A stretch of 64,000 bases of DNA from LMUY01 sp965198565. Lineage in GTDB: Bacteria > Pseudomonadota > Alphaproteobacteria > Acetobacterales > Acetobacteraceae. This document shows positions 9,258-17,166 of this stretch, piece after piece. Position 1 is the first letter of the stretch. Each line of letters opens with the position of its first letter. The position numbers and the translations under genes are program-made. Below the pieces are notes generated by a model. The model saw only the letters and a list, made by a program, of their open reading frames with translations, was not told where the DNA came from and ran no database searches. Where the stretch lies: positions 682,001 through 746,000 of the forward strand of contig OZ240665.1 in NCBI GenBank assembly GCA_965198565.1, given 5' to 3'.

Positions 9258-10892
9258 ATGGCGGCCCACACACGAGTGTTTCGCGCCAGGCGCATCCTCA
9301 CGATGAACCCGGCGCAACCGGTCGCCACCCACGTCGCCGTGCGCGAGGGCCGCATCCTGGCGGTGGGCGGCGCCGACGAGATGGAGGGCATCGGGCTCGC
9401 CGAAACCGACGGCCGCTTCGCCGACTGCGTGATCCTGCCCGGCTTCGTCGAGGGCCACAGCCACCTGCACGAGGGGGCGGCCTGGCGCGACCCCTATCTC
9501 GGCTACTTCGACCGCCGCGCCCCCGACGGCAAGACCGCGCCGGGCTTGCGCAGCATCGAGGCCGTGGTGGAGCGGCTGACCGCGCTGGCCGCCGCCGGCA
9601 CGGCCCCTCTGACCGCATGGGGGTTCGACCCGATCTATTTCCGCGGCCGCCGCATGGTCCGCGGCGACCTCGATGCCGTCTCGCTCGAGCGCCCGATCGT
9701 CATCACCCATGCGTCCGGCCACATCATGAACGTGAACTCCGTCGCGCTGCGCCTGGCCGGGTTCGCGGACGACACCGACCTCGACGGGCTGGTCCGCGAC
9801 GAGGCCGGCCGGCTCACCGGCGAGCTGCTCGGCCCCGACCTGATGGGCCGCGTGCGCCGCACCGTGATCCCGGACATGTTCTCCCGCCGGCTGGACGCGG
9901 ACGCGCTGGCGCGGTTCGGCCAGGTGGCGCAGCTCGCCGGCGTCACCACCGCCACCGACCTGGTGAGCGACATGTCCGACGATACGGTGGCCACCTACCA
10001 GGCGGCCTGCGCCGGGTCGGAGTTCCCGCTGCGGGTCGCGCCGGCGATGGCGGCGCGGCTGTTCGGGCTGGAGGAGGGCGTGGCGCGCTGGCAGGCGCTG
10101 CGCGGCCAGAGCACGGAGGCGCTGCGCTTCGGCATGGTCAAGCTGGTGGTGGACGGCTCGATCCAGGGCTTCACCGCCCGGCTGCGCTGGCCCGGCTACC
10201 ACAACGGCGCGCCGAACGGCCTCTGGTACGTGGCGCCCAGCGAGCTCGGCACCATCATCGAGGCGTATCACCGCGCCGGCGCCCAGTTGCACATCCATAC
10301 CAATGGCGACGAAGCCAGCGAGGCCGCGGTGGAGATGCTCGAGCGGGCGCTCACCGCGCATCCCCGCCCCGACCACCGCCACACGCTGCAGCACTGCCAA
10401 ATGCCCGACCCGGCGCTGTTCCGCCGCATCAAGGCACTCGGCCTGTGCGTCAACCTGTTCGCCAACCACATCTTCTATTGGGGCGACGAGCACGTGGCGC
10501 AGACCATGGGGCTGTCGCGCGCCATGCGGATGGACGCCTGCGGCACCGCGCTGCGGCTCGGCATCCCGTTCGCCATCCATTCCGACGCGCCGGTCACGCC
10601 GCTGGCGCCGCTGTTCACCGCCTGGTGCGCGGTGATGCGGCAGACGGCGTCGGGCCGGGTGCTGGGCGAGGGCGAGCGCATCCCGGTGGCCGACGCGCTG
10701 CGGGCGATCACCCTGGGCGCGGCCTACACGCTCAAGATGGACCACCTGGTCGGCAGCATCGAGGTGGGCAAGTTCGCCGACTTCGCCGTGCTCGAGGAGG
10801 ACCCGCTGGAGGCCGAGCCAGCCCGCCTGCGCGACCTCAAGGTGCTGGCCACGGCGCGCGGCGGGGTGGTGTTCGAAGCGCCCATGGGGTGA
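9258..10892 (+). CDS. YtcJ-type amidohydrolase
   Basis: A 544-residue metal-dependent hydrolase of the amidohydrolase superfamily. The metal site is visible in full: EGHSHLHEG (HxH), MVKLVVDGSIQG with the bridging Lys, LHIHTNGD and HTLQHCQMP (two His), and AIHSDAPVTP with the catalytic Asp. The N-terminal beta-sandwich (FRARRILTMNPAQP) and C-terminal KFADFAVLEEDPL are typical of the YtcJ/NfdA family, which hydrolyse amide bonds, for example N-substituted formamides. The ATG at 9258 follows gaggagcggg by about 8 bases. The stop overlaps the start of the CobW-type GTPase (GTGA), which suggests coupled translation and perhaps metal delivery to this enzyme. Confidence 0.85.
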   Translation: MAAHTRVFRARRILTMNPAQPVATHVAVREGRILAVGGADEMEGIGLAETDGRFADCVILPGFVEGHSHLHEGAAWRDPYLGYFDRRAPDGKTAPGLRSIEAVVERLTALAAAGTAPLTAWGFDPIYFRGRRMVRGDLDAVSLERPIVITHASGHIMNVNSVALRLAGFADDTDLDGLVRDEAGRLTGELLGPDLMGRVRRTVIPDMFSRRLDADALARFGQVAQLAGVTTATDLVSDMSDDTVATYQAACAGSEFPLRVAPAMAARLFGLEEGVARWQALRGQSTEALRFGMVKLVVDGSIQGFTARLRWPGYHNGAPNGLWYVAPSELGTIIEAYHRAGAQLHIHTNGDEASEAAVEMLERALTAHPRPDHRHTLQHCQMPDPALFRRIKALGLCVNLFANHIFYWGDEHVAQTMGLSRAMRMDACGTALRLGIPFAIHSDAPVTPLAPLFTAWCAVMRQTASGRVLGEGERIPVADALRAITLGAAYTLKMDHLVGSIEVGKFADFAVLEEDPLEAEPARLRDLKVLATARGGVVFEAPMG

Positions 10893-11827
10893 CGGTTCCG
10901 GTCACGATTTTGGGCGGTTTCCTGGGTGCGGGGAAGACCACCGCGCTCAACCACCTGCTGCGCCGGGCCAGCGCGCGAACCGGCGTGCTGGTGAACGATT
11001 TCGGCGCCGTCAACATCGACGCCGCGCTGATCGAGGCGCAGGAGGGCGACTTGGTGGCGCTCAGCAACGGCTGCATCTGCTGCTCGATCGGTCCCGATCT
11101 CGGCGACAGCCTGGCCCGCCTGCTCGCGCGCCAGCCCGCCCGCATCGTGGTGGAGGCGAGCGGCGTGTCCGACCCGTGGCGCGTGGCGCAGCTCGCCAAG
11201 CTCGAACCCGGCGTGGTGCTGGAGGCGGTGCCGGTGCTGGTCGACGCGACCGGCTTCCTCGAACAGCTCGCCGACCCCTGGCTGGCCGACACCCTGGCGC
11301 GCCAACTGGCCCGGGCGGACGTGATCGCGCTGTCGAAGTGCGACCTGGCTGCCGCGCCGCGCCGCCGCGCCACGGCCGATGCGGTGCGCCGCCTGCGCCC
11401 GGACGCGCGCATCTTCGAGATGGCGGGCGGCGCGCTGCCTGAGTTCCTGCTCGGCCCTGCCGTGCACACGGGTGCGCAGCCTGGCGGGCCGGGCAGCCGC
11501 TTCCTGGCCGAGCGCTTCCTGGCCGAGCGCTTCCTGGCCGAGCCGGACGCGCCGGGCTTCCGCACCTGGCACTGGCGCCCGCCTGCGCCGCTCGACCGGG
11601 AGCGGCTTGCCGCCGTGCTGGATGGGCTACCGGGCTCGGTGCTGCGGGCGAAGGGCTTCTGCCGGCTCGGGCCGGACAACGAGCCCACTCTGCTGCAGCT
11701 CGTGGGCCGCCGCTGGTCGCTCACGCCCTGGCCCGGCGCCGGGGCCGCCGCGCTCGTCCTGGTCGGCACGGACGAACTGCCCCCGCCCGAGTGCCTCGCC
11801 CAGATGTTTGCCGCCGCGAGCCGATAG
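10889..11827 (+). CDS. CobW/COG0523-family GTP-binding metallochaperone
   Basis: The 312-residue protein starts with TVPVTILGGFLGAGKTT (Walker A), continues with the metal-binding CxCC motif in SNGCICCSIG, then VEASGVSDPW and the guanine-binding-like SKCDL. The C-terminal CobW_C domain follows (FRTWHW, LPGSVLRAKGF). Family members load metals such as zinc, cobalt or iron into target enzymes. It starts at a GTG inside the stop of the amidohydrolase gene, and amidohydrolases are metal enzymes, so a partner relation is plausible. A triplicated FLAER segment (DNA 11500-11544) lies between the G domain and the C-terminal domain. Confidence 0.85.
   Translation: MTVPVTILGGFLGAGKTTALNHLLRRASARTGVLVNDFGAVNIDAALIEAQEGDLVALSNGCICCSIGPDLGDSLARLLARQPARIVVEASGVSDPWRVAQLAKLEPGVVLEAVPVLVDATGFLEQLADPWLADTLARQLARADVIALSKCDLAAAPRRRATADAVRRLRPDARIFEMAGGALPEFLLGPAVHTGAQPGGPGSRFLAERFLAERFLAEPDAPGFRTWHWRPPAPLDRERLAAVLDGLPGSVLRAKGFCRLGPDNEPTLLQLVGRRWSLTPWPGAGAAALVLVGTDELPPPECLAQMFAAASR
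11500..11544 (+). repeat. In-frame 15-bp tandem repeat, three units
   Basis: The unit cttcctggccgagcg occurs three times in tandem (last unit with one change) and adds the peptide FLAER twice within the linker of the CobW-family protein. Being a multiple of three, changes in copy number would keep the frame. Confidence 0.85.
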
Positions 11828-11970
11828 CCCGGGGCGGCCGGGTTTTGACGCGGGACCGCCGCGATCGCGCCCGAACCCGGCCGTTGTCGAGCGGCAACCT
11901 CGATCGTGCACCGCGCGTTCCCAGCCGCGGCCGAGCGCGATCCTCGTTGGATCGTCGCGGCCAGACTCTT

Positions 11971-12165
11971 CTCCCTCTCCTGTCCTACACGGGAGAGGGT
12001 CGGGGTGAGGGCCTCTCCGGGCATGCACAATCCCGCGACATCAATGCACTGCTGCAAGTAATCGCGGCCCTCGCACCCTCACCCCAACCCTCTCCCCCCT
12101 CCACTGCTATTCCACGGGCTGCGCCCGCGGAACCTTGAGCAGTTCCGCCCGCGGGAGAGGGAGAT
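11971..12165. repeat. Family A intergenic repeat, copy 2, with an interrupted right hairpin
   Basis: The same design and spacer as the copy at 3415-3557, but the right hairpin is split. After ccctcaccccaaccctctccc comes about 55 bases of unrelated sequence, then cccgcgggagagggag. The rest of the 440-base gap between the CobW gene and rdgB (11828-12266) shows nothing recognisable. Confidence 0.7.
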
Positions 12166-12266
12166 TTTGTCCGCTTGGTTGGTCGACAAGTAGGACGCAA
12201 GCTTGGGGTATCGGTCGACGACTTCCTGGCCGATCGGGCGCGCGAGACAGAGAGCGGCTTCACCGC

Positions 12267-12863
12267 CTAATCCGGCAGGCAGGCGGCCCGGAATGCCGCA
12301 AAGGCCCGCGCGCGATGGTTGTAGGCATGTTTGGCGTCGGGCGTCATCTCGCCGAAGCTCTGCGCGCGGCCGCCGGGCACGAACATGGGGTCGTAGCCGA
12401 AGCCATGGCTGCCCCGTGGCGGCCAGCAGGTCTGCCCGTCCACCCGGCCGAGGAAGGTCGCGGTGTCGCCGCTGGGCCAGGCCAGGCAGAGCGCGCAGAC
12501 GAACCAAGCATGGCTCGGCACGCCGCCCTCGTCGTGCACCCGCTGCATGGCGGCGGCGAAGTCCTTGCCCGGCCCGGCCCAGCGGGCCGAGAGCGGGCCC
12601 GGCGCGCCGCCCAAGGCCGCCACGCAGAAGCCGGAATCGTCCGCCAGCGCCGGCAAGCGGCTCGCCGTCGCCGCCGCGACCGCCTTCAGCCGGGCATTGC
12701 CGGCGAAATCGGGCTCGGTCTCCTCCGGCTCGGGCAGCGACAGCTCGGCGGCCGACACCACCGCAATCCCAAACGGCTGCATCATCGCGTCCAGCTCGCG
12801 CAGCTTGCCGGGGTTGTGGCTGGCCAGCACCAGCCGCGCGCCTTGCCGCAGCCGGCCGGTCAT
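12267..12863 (-). CDS. rdgB: Non-canonical purine NTP pyrophosphatase (ITPase/XTPase)
   Basis: A 198-residue enzyme that removes dITP, ITP and XTP from the nucleotide pool. The HAM1/RdgB signatures are clear: LVLASHNPGKLREL at the N-terminus (phosphate site), LPALADDSGFCVAALGGAPG with the catalytic Asp pair, GSHGFGYDPMFVP, and the C-terminal HAYNHRARAF. The ATG overlaps the stop of rph by 4 bases (ATGA), so rph and rdgB form a translationally coupled pair on the minus strand, an arrangement common in alphaproteobacteria. Confidence 0.95.
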   Translation of the reverse strand: MTGRLRQGARLVLASHNPGKLRELDAMMQPFGIAVVSAAELSLPEPEETEPDFAGNARLKAVAAATASRLPALADDSGFCVAALGGAPGPLSARWAGPGKDFAAAMQRVHDEGGVPSHAWFVCALCLAWPSGDTATFLGRVDGQTCWPPRGSHGFGYDPMFVPGGRAQSFGEMTPDAKHAYNHRARAFAAFRAACLPD

Positions 12864-13570
12864 TCGAGCGCCGCCCGCTGCAGGGCGTAAAGCTGCCCGG
12901 TGCCGAGCCGGGCCAGGCGCATCAGCTCGGCGAATTGCGCGTCGCTGAACGGCGCCTTCTCCGCCGTGCCCTGGATTTCCACGATGCCGCCTTCGGTCAG
13001 CACGAAGTTGGCGTCCGCCTCGGCGTCGCTGTCCTCGGCATAGTCCAGGTCCAGCACCGCCTGCCCCGCCACCAGCCCGCAGGACACCGCCGCCACCTGG
13101 CCGGTCACGGGCGAGGCCGCCAGCACGTTGTTGGCCAGCAGCGTGCGCACCGCCAGGTTCAGCGCCACCCAGGCGCCGGTGATGGCGGCGCAGCGGGTGC
13201 CGCCATCGGCGTTCAGCACGTCGCAATCGAGCGTGATGGTCATCTCGCCCAGCGCCTTGCGGTCCACCACGGCGCGCAGCGAACGGCCGATCAGGCGTTG
13301 GATTTCCTGGGTGCGGCCGGATTGCTTGCCGCGTGCCGCCTCGCGGTCGCCGCGGGTGTGGGTGGCGCGGGGCAGCATGCCGTATTCCGCGGTCACCCAT
13401 CCCTCGCCCTTGCCGCGCAGGAACGGCGGCACCCGCCCCTCCACGCTGGCCGCGCACAGCACCTCGGTGCCGCCCATGCGGATGACGCAGGAGCCCTCGG
13501 CATGGCGGGCGAAGCCGGTCGAAAAACTGACGTCGCGCAGGGTGTCGGGCGCGCGGCCGGATGGGCGCAT
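12860..13570 (-). CDS. rph: Ribonuclease PH
   Basis: A 236-residue phosphorolytic 3'-5' exoribonuclease for tRNA 3'-end trimming. It starts MRPSGRAPDTLRDVSF and has VTAEYGMLPRATHTR, GRTQEIQRLIGRSLRA (the RNA and phosphate binding Arg residues) and DCDVLNADGGTR, all hallmark RNase PH segments. Length fits the family. In related genomes rph is divergent from hrcA with a short spacer. Here the divergent side is instead occupied by a 4.2-kb accessory block before hrcA is reached. Confidence 0.97.
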   Translation of the reverse strand: MRPSGRAPDTLRDVSFSTGFARHAEGSCVIRMGGTEVLCAASVEGRVPPFLRGKGEGWVTAEYGMLPRATHTRGDREAARGKQSGRTQEIQRLIGRSLRAVVDRKALGEMTITLDCDVLNADGGTRCAAITGAWVALNLAVRTLLANNVLAASPVTGQVAAVSCGLVAGQAVLDLDYAEDSDAEADANFVLTEGGIVEIQGTAEKAPFSDAQFAELMRLARLGTGQLYALQRAALE

Positions 13571-13659
13571 GATGGTTGATCCTTGGCAGACGCAGCGTTT
13601 CTAAAGCGGCGTGGGGGGAAGGGCCACCCTGCGCACGGCCGCGCGATGCCGCCCGATCC

Positions 13660-14538
13660 ATGCTCCGGTCTCGTTTGGCCGCTACAGTCGAACTGGCTGC
13701 TGCCGCGCTGGCCGCTCGAGGCCACTCGGGTGCGCAGCTACGCAAATCCCTGGAACTGCTGAAGGTGGTGGTGCCGCGGCTCGCGCAGGACGTGAGCCGC
13801 CCGGCAAACGACTTCCGGCAGACATTTTTCGGCGCGGGTGCCAACCCACTGACGGTGTGGAGCGTGCAGCGCGCCGTGTCGGCGGTCGTGCATGCCAACG
13901 ACTATGCCGGGCTACAACGCGCCGGTGATGATTTGGCAAGCGCGTTCGCCACGGTTGGTGCGGACAAGTGGTTCCCTACCTTGCAGACTGCGGGCCGCCA
14001 TGCGGTTTTGGCCGACGTAGCGGCGGCAAAGGCAAGCGCCGCAAAGGCCGCCGTCGCAGCGCAAGGCGCAGAGGCTCCCACTCTGACTGATCGGGTGATC
14101 GGCGCACTCAATCCCATCGGATCAGCGAAAGCCGCTGGAACGAAGAACAGGATGAGGTCTCACCCGGAGGCAGCCGGTGATCACTCTGCCTTCCGCCGCG
14201 GAAGCGATGGCACGATCCAACATTATGAGACCTACGACAAAAACCCGTACACCGGACAGTATCGACCAAAGTTGCGCTTTCGCGGAGAGGGCAGACCTCA
14301 TGCCGGAGTCCCACCTCCGCACATCCATGAGCGAGAGCCAGGACAAGGCCCCGGCACTAACCCGACCCAAACAAGGCCAGCAAAGCCTTCCGAAATTCCG
14401 AGACCTGCCAATCCAACACCCTCGATACCCGATAGCACCGAACCCCCATCCTCGCCCGGTCTCCTGGCGCCGAACACCCCGGCGCCGGCCGCGCCGGAAT
14501 TGCCTGATTTGCCAGTGCCCGATATCTTCATACCGTGA
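13660..14538 (+). CDS. Putative toxin-like protein with a His-rich C-terminal core (function unknown)
   Basis: About 292 residues from ATG 13660 (an ATG at 13576 would also be in frame). I recognise no named family. Three parts are visible. The first is an alpha-helical N-terminus to about residue 155, rich in Ala. The second is a compact core around residues 175-225 with HSAFRRG, TIQHYETYDKNPYTGQ, KLRFRGEGRPHAG and VPPPHIHE. The third is a Pro-rich tail ending PDLPVPDIFIP. The core's spaced His, Tyr, Arg and the PPHIHE end look like a small nuclease tip of the polymorphic-toxin kind. The gene is followed at once by two copies of a small acidic gene, as expected for immunity genes. A second copy (pseudogene, 16688-17144) has lost exactly this core. 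The function is inference. Confidence 0.55.
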   Translation: MLRSRLAATVELAAAALAARGHSGAQLRKSLELLKVVVPRLAQDVSRPANDFRQTFFGAGANPLTVWSVQRAVSAVVHANDYAGLQRAGDDLASAFATVGADKWFPTLQTAGRHAVLADVAAAKASAAKAAVAAQGAEAPTLTDRVIGALNPIGSAKAAGTKNRMRSHPEAAGDHSAFRRGSDGTIQHYETYDKNPYTGQYRPKLRFRGEGRPHAGVPPPHIHEREPGQGPGTNPTQTRPAKPSEIPRPANPTPSIPDSTEPPSSPGLLAPNTPAPAAPELPDLPVPDIFIP

Positions 14539-14560
14539 GAAGCCACAAGGTCTCCCTACC

Positions 14561-15037
14561 ATGCCGTTACCCGATCTATTGACCTTGATTGCAGAAGACG
14601 CCTCGTTCACGGAGGACACCCAGCAGTTGGTCTGGAACTACTGCACCATGAGCACCGCCCTGCTCCATGCAACAATATTCTTTCCGGAGTTTATCGAAGT
14701 CGAAGGAAGCATTCTGCTCAAAATGGGCGATACCGAAAAAGCAGCGATCTTTATAAAAGCCAAGGCGCAGGGTGATTGGCCGCTCGCAAAATTGGAGGAC
14801 TCTTTCAACTGGATTGAGCCCGACAGACTTTTCGCTGACTCGGCCGGCTCGGAGGCAATGGAGATCAAACTTGCCCACATCATCGCCGATTCATGGCGTG
14901 CCCGGCTCGGCCAGCTCTATCCCGCCCGGACCTTCACCGTCTACGTCATCGATCCAGACATCACCGGCTATAGTTGGGGCGTCGGTTTTTATGAAGTCCG
15001 CCTCGAGCCAGCGCCGGAGCCACCATCAGCACCATAG
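14561..15037 (+). CDS. Putative immunity protein, copy A
   Basis: A 158-residue acidic protein starting MPLPDLLTLIAEDASF, 22 bases after the toxin-like gene. It is one of three paralogues in 3 kb (others at 15110 and 17167). No named family recognised. Features: an N-terminal helix, a WNYCTMSTALLHATIFF segment, an aromatic FNWIEP turn and a beta-rich C-terminus (TVYVIDPDITGYSWGVGFYEV). The small size, acidic character, position just behind a toxin-like gene and multiplication fit an immunity protein, as seen in polymorphic-toxin loci. It could also simply be an uncharacterised cargo protein. The leader caaggtctccctacc is repeated before each copy. Confidence 0.6.
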   Translation: MPLPDLLTLIAEDASFTEDTQQLVWNYCTMSTALLHATIFFPEFIEVEGSILLKMGDTEKAAIFIKAKAQGDWPLAKLEDSFNWIEPDRLFADSAGSEAMEIKLAHIIADSWRARLGQLYPARTFTVYVIDPDITGYSWGVGFYEVRLEPAPEPPSAP

Positions 15038-15109
15038 CATTGCCGGCGACAAAAACTCATATAACGGAAAACATTTTCATGCCGTAAGCACCCACAAGGT
15101 CTTCCTTAC

Positions 15110-15580
15110 ATGCCGTTACCCGATCTGTTGACCTTGATTTCAGAAGACGCCTCGTTCACGGAAGACACCGTGCAGTTGGTCCGGAACTACTGCACTATGA
15201 GCACCGCCCTGCTTCACGCGACGATTTTCTTTCCAGAGTTTATTGAAGTTGACGGAAGTATTCTGCTTAACGTGGACGATCGCGGTGACCCCTCACGATT
15301 CATTGCTGCCAAAGCAACGCGTGAGATAACGCTTGCCGAACTGGAGGGGAATTTCAATTGGATCGAGCCGGTTAACCTCTTCAGCGACACAGCCGGTTCA
15401 GAGACGATGCAGATCAAACTTGCCCACATCATCGCCGATGCATGGCGTGCCCGGCTCGGCCAGCTCTATCCCGCCCGGACCTTCGACGTCTACGTCATCG
15501 ATCCAGACACGACCGGCTATTGTTGGGGCGTCGGCTTCCACGAAGTCCGCCCAGAGCCAGCGCCAACATCAGCGTCGTAG
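15110..15580 (+). CDS. Putative immunity protein, copy B
   Basis: A 156-residue paralogue of the preceding gene. The first 55 residues and the last 60 are near-identical to copy A, while the middle differs clearly (DRGDPSRFIAAKATREITLAELEGN in place of the A version). The end reads VRPEPAPTSAS. Immunity genes in arrays often diverge in the surface that meets the toxin, so this middle patch is the likely specificity region, if the immunity role is right. It is followed by the first copy of the hrcA upstream sequence (15581-15752). Confidence 0.6.
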   Translation: MPLPDLLTLISEDASFTEDTVQLVRNYCTMSTALLHATIFFPEFIEVDGSILLNVDDRGDPSRFIAAKATREITLAELEGNFNWIEPVNLFSDTAGSETMQIKLAHIIADAWRARLGQLYPARTFDVYVIDPDTTGYCWGVGFHEVRPEPAPTSAS

Positions 15581-15779
15581 CCTAGCTGGCCATGCCATTC
15601 TGGTAACGCCGCCCCTCCGAGCCGCGGGGACTGGCCCTCAAGGGAGGCGCTGAGCCAGCCTGTAGCCACGTGCAACCGCCGCTATGCGGGCCGGCCAGCA
15701 AATTTGCCCCTTTGACCCGGCGCAATCCTGCGTCCTGGCGTATACTTGCCTGATGGACACGCCCCGGTTTCCGCCGCGC
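15581..15779 (+). repeat. Duplicated hrcA upstream region plus first nine codons
   Basis: Nearly identical to 17638-17826, which is the real hrcA leader and start. It includes the ttgacc and tatact elements and ATGGACACGCCCCGG, then departs from hrcA after the CCGCGC codons and enters toxin-like sequence at 15780. This shows the duplicated unit ended inside hrcA. Confidence 0.85.
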
Positions 15780-15944
15780 CTCGCGCAGGACGTGAGCCGC
15801 CCGGCAAACGACTTCCGGCAGACGTTTTTCGGCACGGGTGCCAACCCACTGACGGTGTGGAGCGTGCAGCGCGCCGTGTCGGCGCTCGTGCATGCCAACG
15901 ACTATGCCGGGCTACAACGCGCCACTGCCGCTGCCACCTCCTGA
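15753..15944 (+). pseudogene. Fusion remnant: hrcA first codons joined to a toxin-like gene fragment
   Basis: An open frame of 63 codons that begins with the HrcA N-terminus (MDTPRFPPR), continues with the toxin-like protein segment LAQDVSRPANDFRQTFFG through ANDYAGLQRA, and stops after TAAATS where the AT-rich insertion begins. It has the hrcA leader in front, so it could be transcribed and translated, but the product lacks any complete domain of either parent. I treat it as a by-product of the tandem duplication. Confidence 0.7.
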
Positions 15945-16094
15945 GTCCAATCCAAAGTTCTGGTTCGCGGCGAGTCCACCGCGTGCTATAAACGAGTCTC
16001 CATTATCGTTAGTGTATACAAGGTATTCATGATAGAACGGCGTCTCTATACCAGCAATTATTGCGGGTTTATAAAACACTTCAATCTGTGCCAT
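15912..16094 (-). pseudogene. 3'-truncated gene fragment in AT-rich insertion (unknown, toxin/effector-like)
   Basis: The frame starts MAQIEVFYKPAIIAG at 16094, nine bases after a GGAG site, and runs as normal-looking protein through FYHEYLVYTNDNGDSFIARGG. It then passes into sequence beyond the insertion edge and ends GGGSGSGAL. Base composition is much lower in GC than the flanks. The H-EYLVYT..G..-ARGG pattern recalls the start of some effector domains, but I cannot name a family. It is probably the 5' part of a longer gene cut off at position 15923/15924. The upstream gene (16150-16512) is 55 bases away on the same strand. Confidence 0.45.
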
Positions 16095-16149
16095 CGTTAG
16101 TAGCTCCATTAAAATGCGATAAGGGCATCCTTTACATTATTAAACTTGT

Positions 16150-16512
16150 TTAAGGACCGACAATATCGCGTCCCACTCCGATGTTCTTGATTTTAATTCC
16201 ACCTGAATCAGTAAGGATTATGACTTTCCATTCTATGGATGAGACTAATGCCATAAAACCGCGCCCTGGCCTTGTATATGTGCAATAATACATCGCCTCA
16301 CCGCGATCGTTGGCGAATACGCATTTCGCTCCACCTGCAGTGACATAGTTAACGGCAGACTTTGCATCTGAACCGACTGGGTAACGCTGTAGAAGAAAAT
16401 TCCGTGCCGCCTGCCATTGATCGTATTTGAGTTTTTCAAATTGCTCAAAGTCAAAGTGGTCGTCAACGTTCATCGTATACTGCCCTCGGATAGATAAAAA
16501 AGTATGCAACAT
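16150..16512 (-). CDS. Small hypothetical protein in AT-rich insertion
   Basis: A 120-residue protein (ATG 16512 with GGAG eight bases upstream), or 107 residues if it starts at the ATG at 16473, which has its own GAGGG site. It reads MNVDDHFDFEQFEKLKYDQW, then AKCVFANDRGEAMYYCTY and IKNIGVGRDIVGP. No family recognised. Codon use is AT-rich and unlike the neighbours, so it probably arrived by transfer. It precedes the truncated effector-like gene on the same strand, so the two may have been a small pair (partner protein plus effector). Confidence 0.55.
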   Translation of the reverse strand: MLHTFLSIRGQYTMNVDDHFDFEQFEKLKYDQWQAARNFLLQRYPVGSDAKSAVNYVTAGGAKCVFANDRGEAMYYCTYTRPGRGFMALVSSIEWKVIILTDSGGIKIKNIGVGRDIVGP

Positions 16513-16687
16513 GTTCTTGCTCCAATTAATTTGATTTAGGGATGGTGTTTCTCACATCGTCAGGTTAGCTGAAGGCATTTTCGAGCCGTATTTTGTTCCT
16601 AACGTTCTCTTAAGCTTTCGTGTTCGTATTGAGCGAGCGGCGACAGGAGGTATGAAATGAAGGATCGTTGCCCGGTCTTGATCTCCG

Positions 16688-17144
16688 CGGTGATGATTTG
16701 GCAAGCGCGTTCGCCACGGTTGGTGCGGACAAGTGGTTCCCTACCTTGCAGACTGCGGGCAGCCATGCGGTTTTGGCCGACGTAGCGGCTGCAAAGGCAA
16801 GCGCCGCAAAGACCGCCGTCGCAGCGCAAGGCGCAGAGGCTCCCACTCTGACTAACGGGTCATCGACGCACTCAATCCCATCGGATCAGCAAAAGCGGCT
16901 GGAACAAAGAACCGGATGAGGTCCCACCCGGATGCGACCGGTGCCAGGGGAAGGCCCTGGCACTAGCCCGACCCAAATAAGGCCAGCAAAACCTTCCGAA
17001 ATTCCCAGGCCTGTTAATCCAACATCCTCGATACCCGATACCACCGAACCCCCATCTTCGCCCGGTCTTCTGGCGCCAGACACCCCAACGCCGGCCGCGC
17101 CGGAATTGCCGGATCTGCCAGTGCCCGATATCTTCATACCGTAA
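16688..17144 (+). pseudogene. Degraded second copy of the toxin-like gene, core deleted
   Basis: The sequence resumes at 16688 exactly where the duplicate stopped at 15923 (matching 13923 in unit 1). It encodes GDDLASAFATVGADKWFP and the Ala-rich helix, loses the frame near 16855 (actgactgatcggg in unit 1 reads actaacggg here), and lacks the 160 bases that code for the His-rich core (14177-14337 in unit 1). The Pro-rich tail is kept and again ends PDLPVPDIFIP just before an immunity-like gene. Confidence 0.75.
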
Positions 17145-17166
17145 GAAGCCACAAGGTCTCCCTAAT

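Larger units (their letters stand above)
13780..15779. repeat. Tandem duplication, unit 1 (toxin-like gene, two immunity-like genes, hrcA upstream region)
   Basis: The sequence from ctcgcgcaggacgtg (13780) starts again at 15780, directly after a copy of the hrcA leader and first nine codons. Shared parts are 13780-13923 with 15780-15923, 13923-14176 with 16688-16933, 14338-14560 with 16941-17166, the immunity genes, and 15581-15779 with 17638-17826. The junction at 15770-15785 joins hrcA codons to toxin codons at a short ccgcg match. Confidence 0.85.

Noticed and set aside
12863..13898. Minus-strand open frame joining rdgB to sequence past rph
   Set aside because: It only extends rdgB backwards through the rph gene in another frame; rdgB starts at 12863 by motif and by the ATGA overlap.
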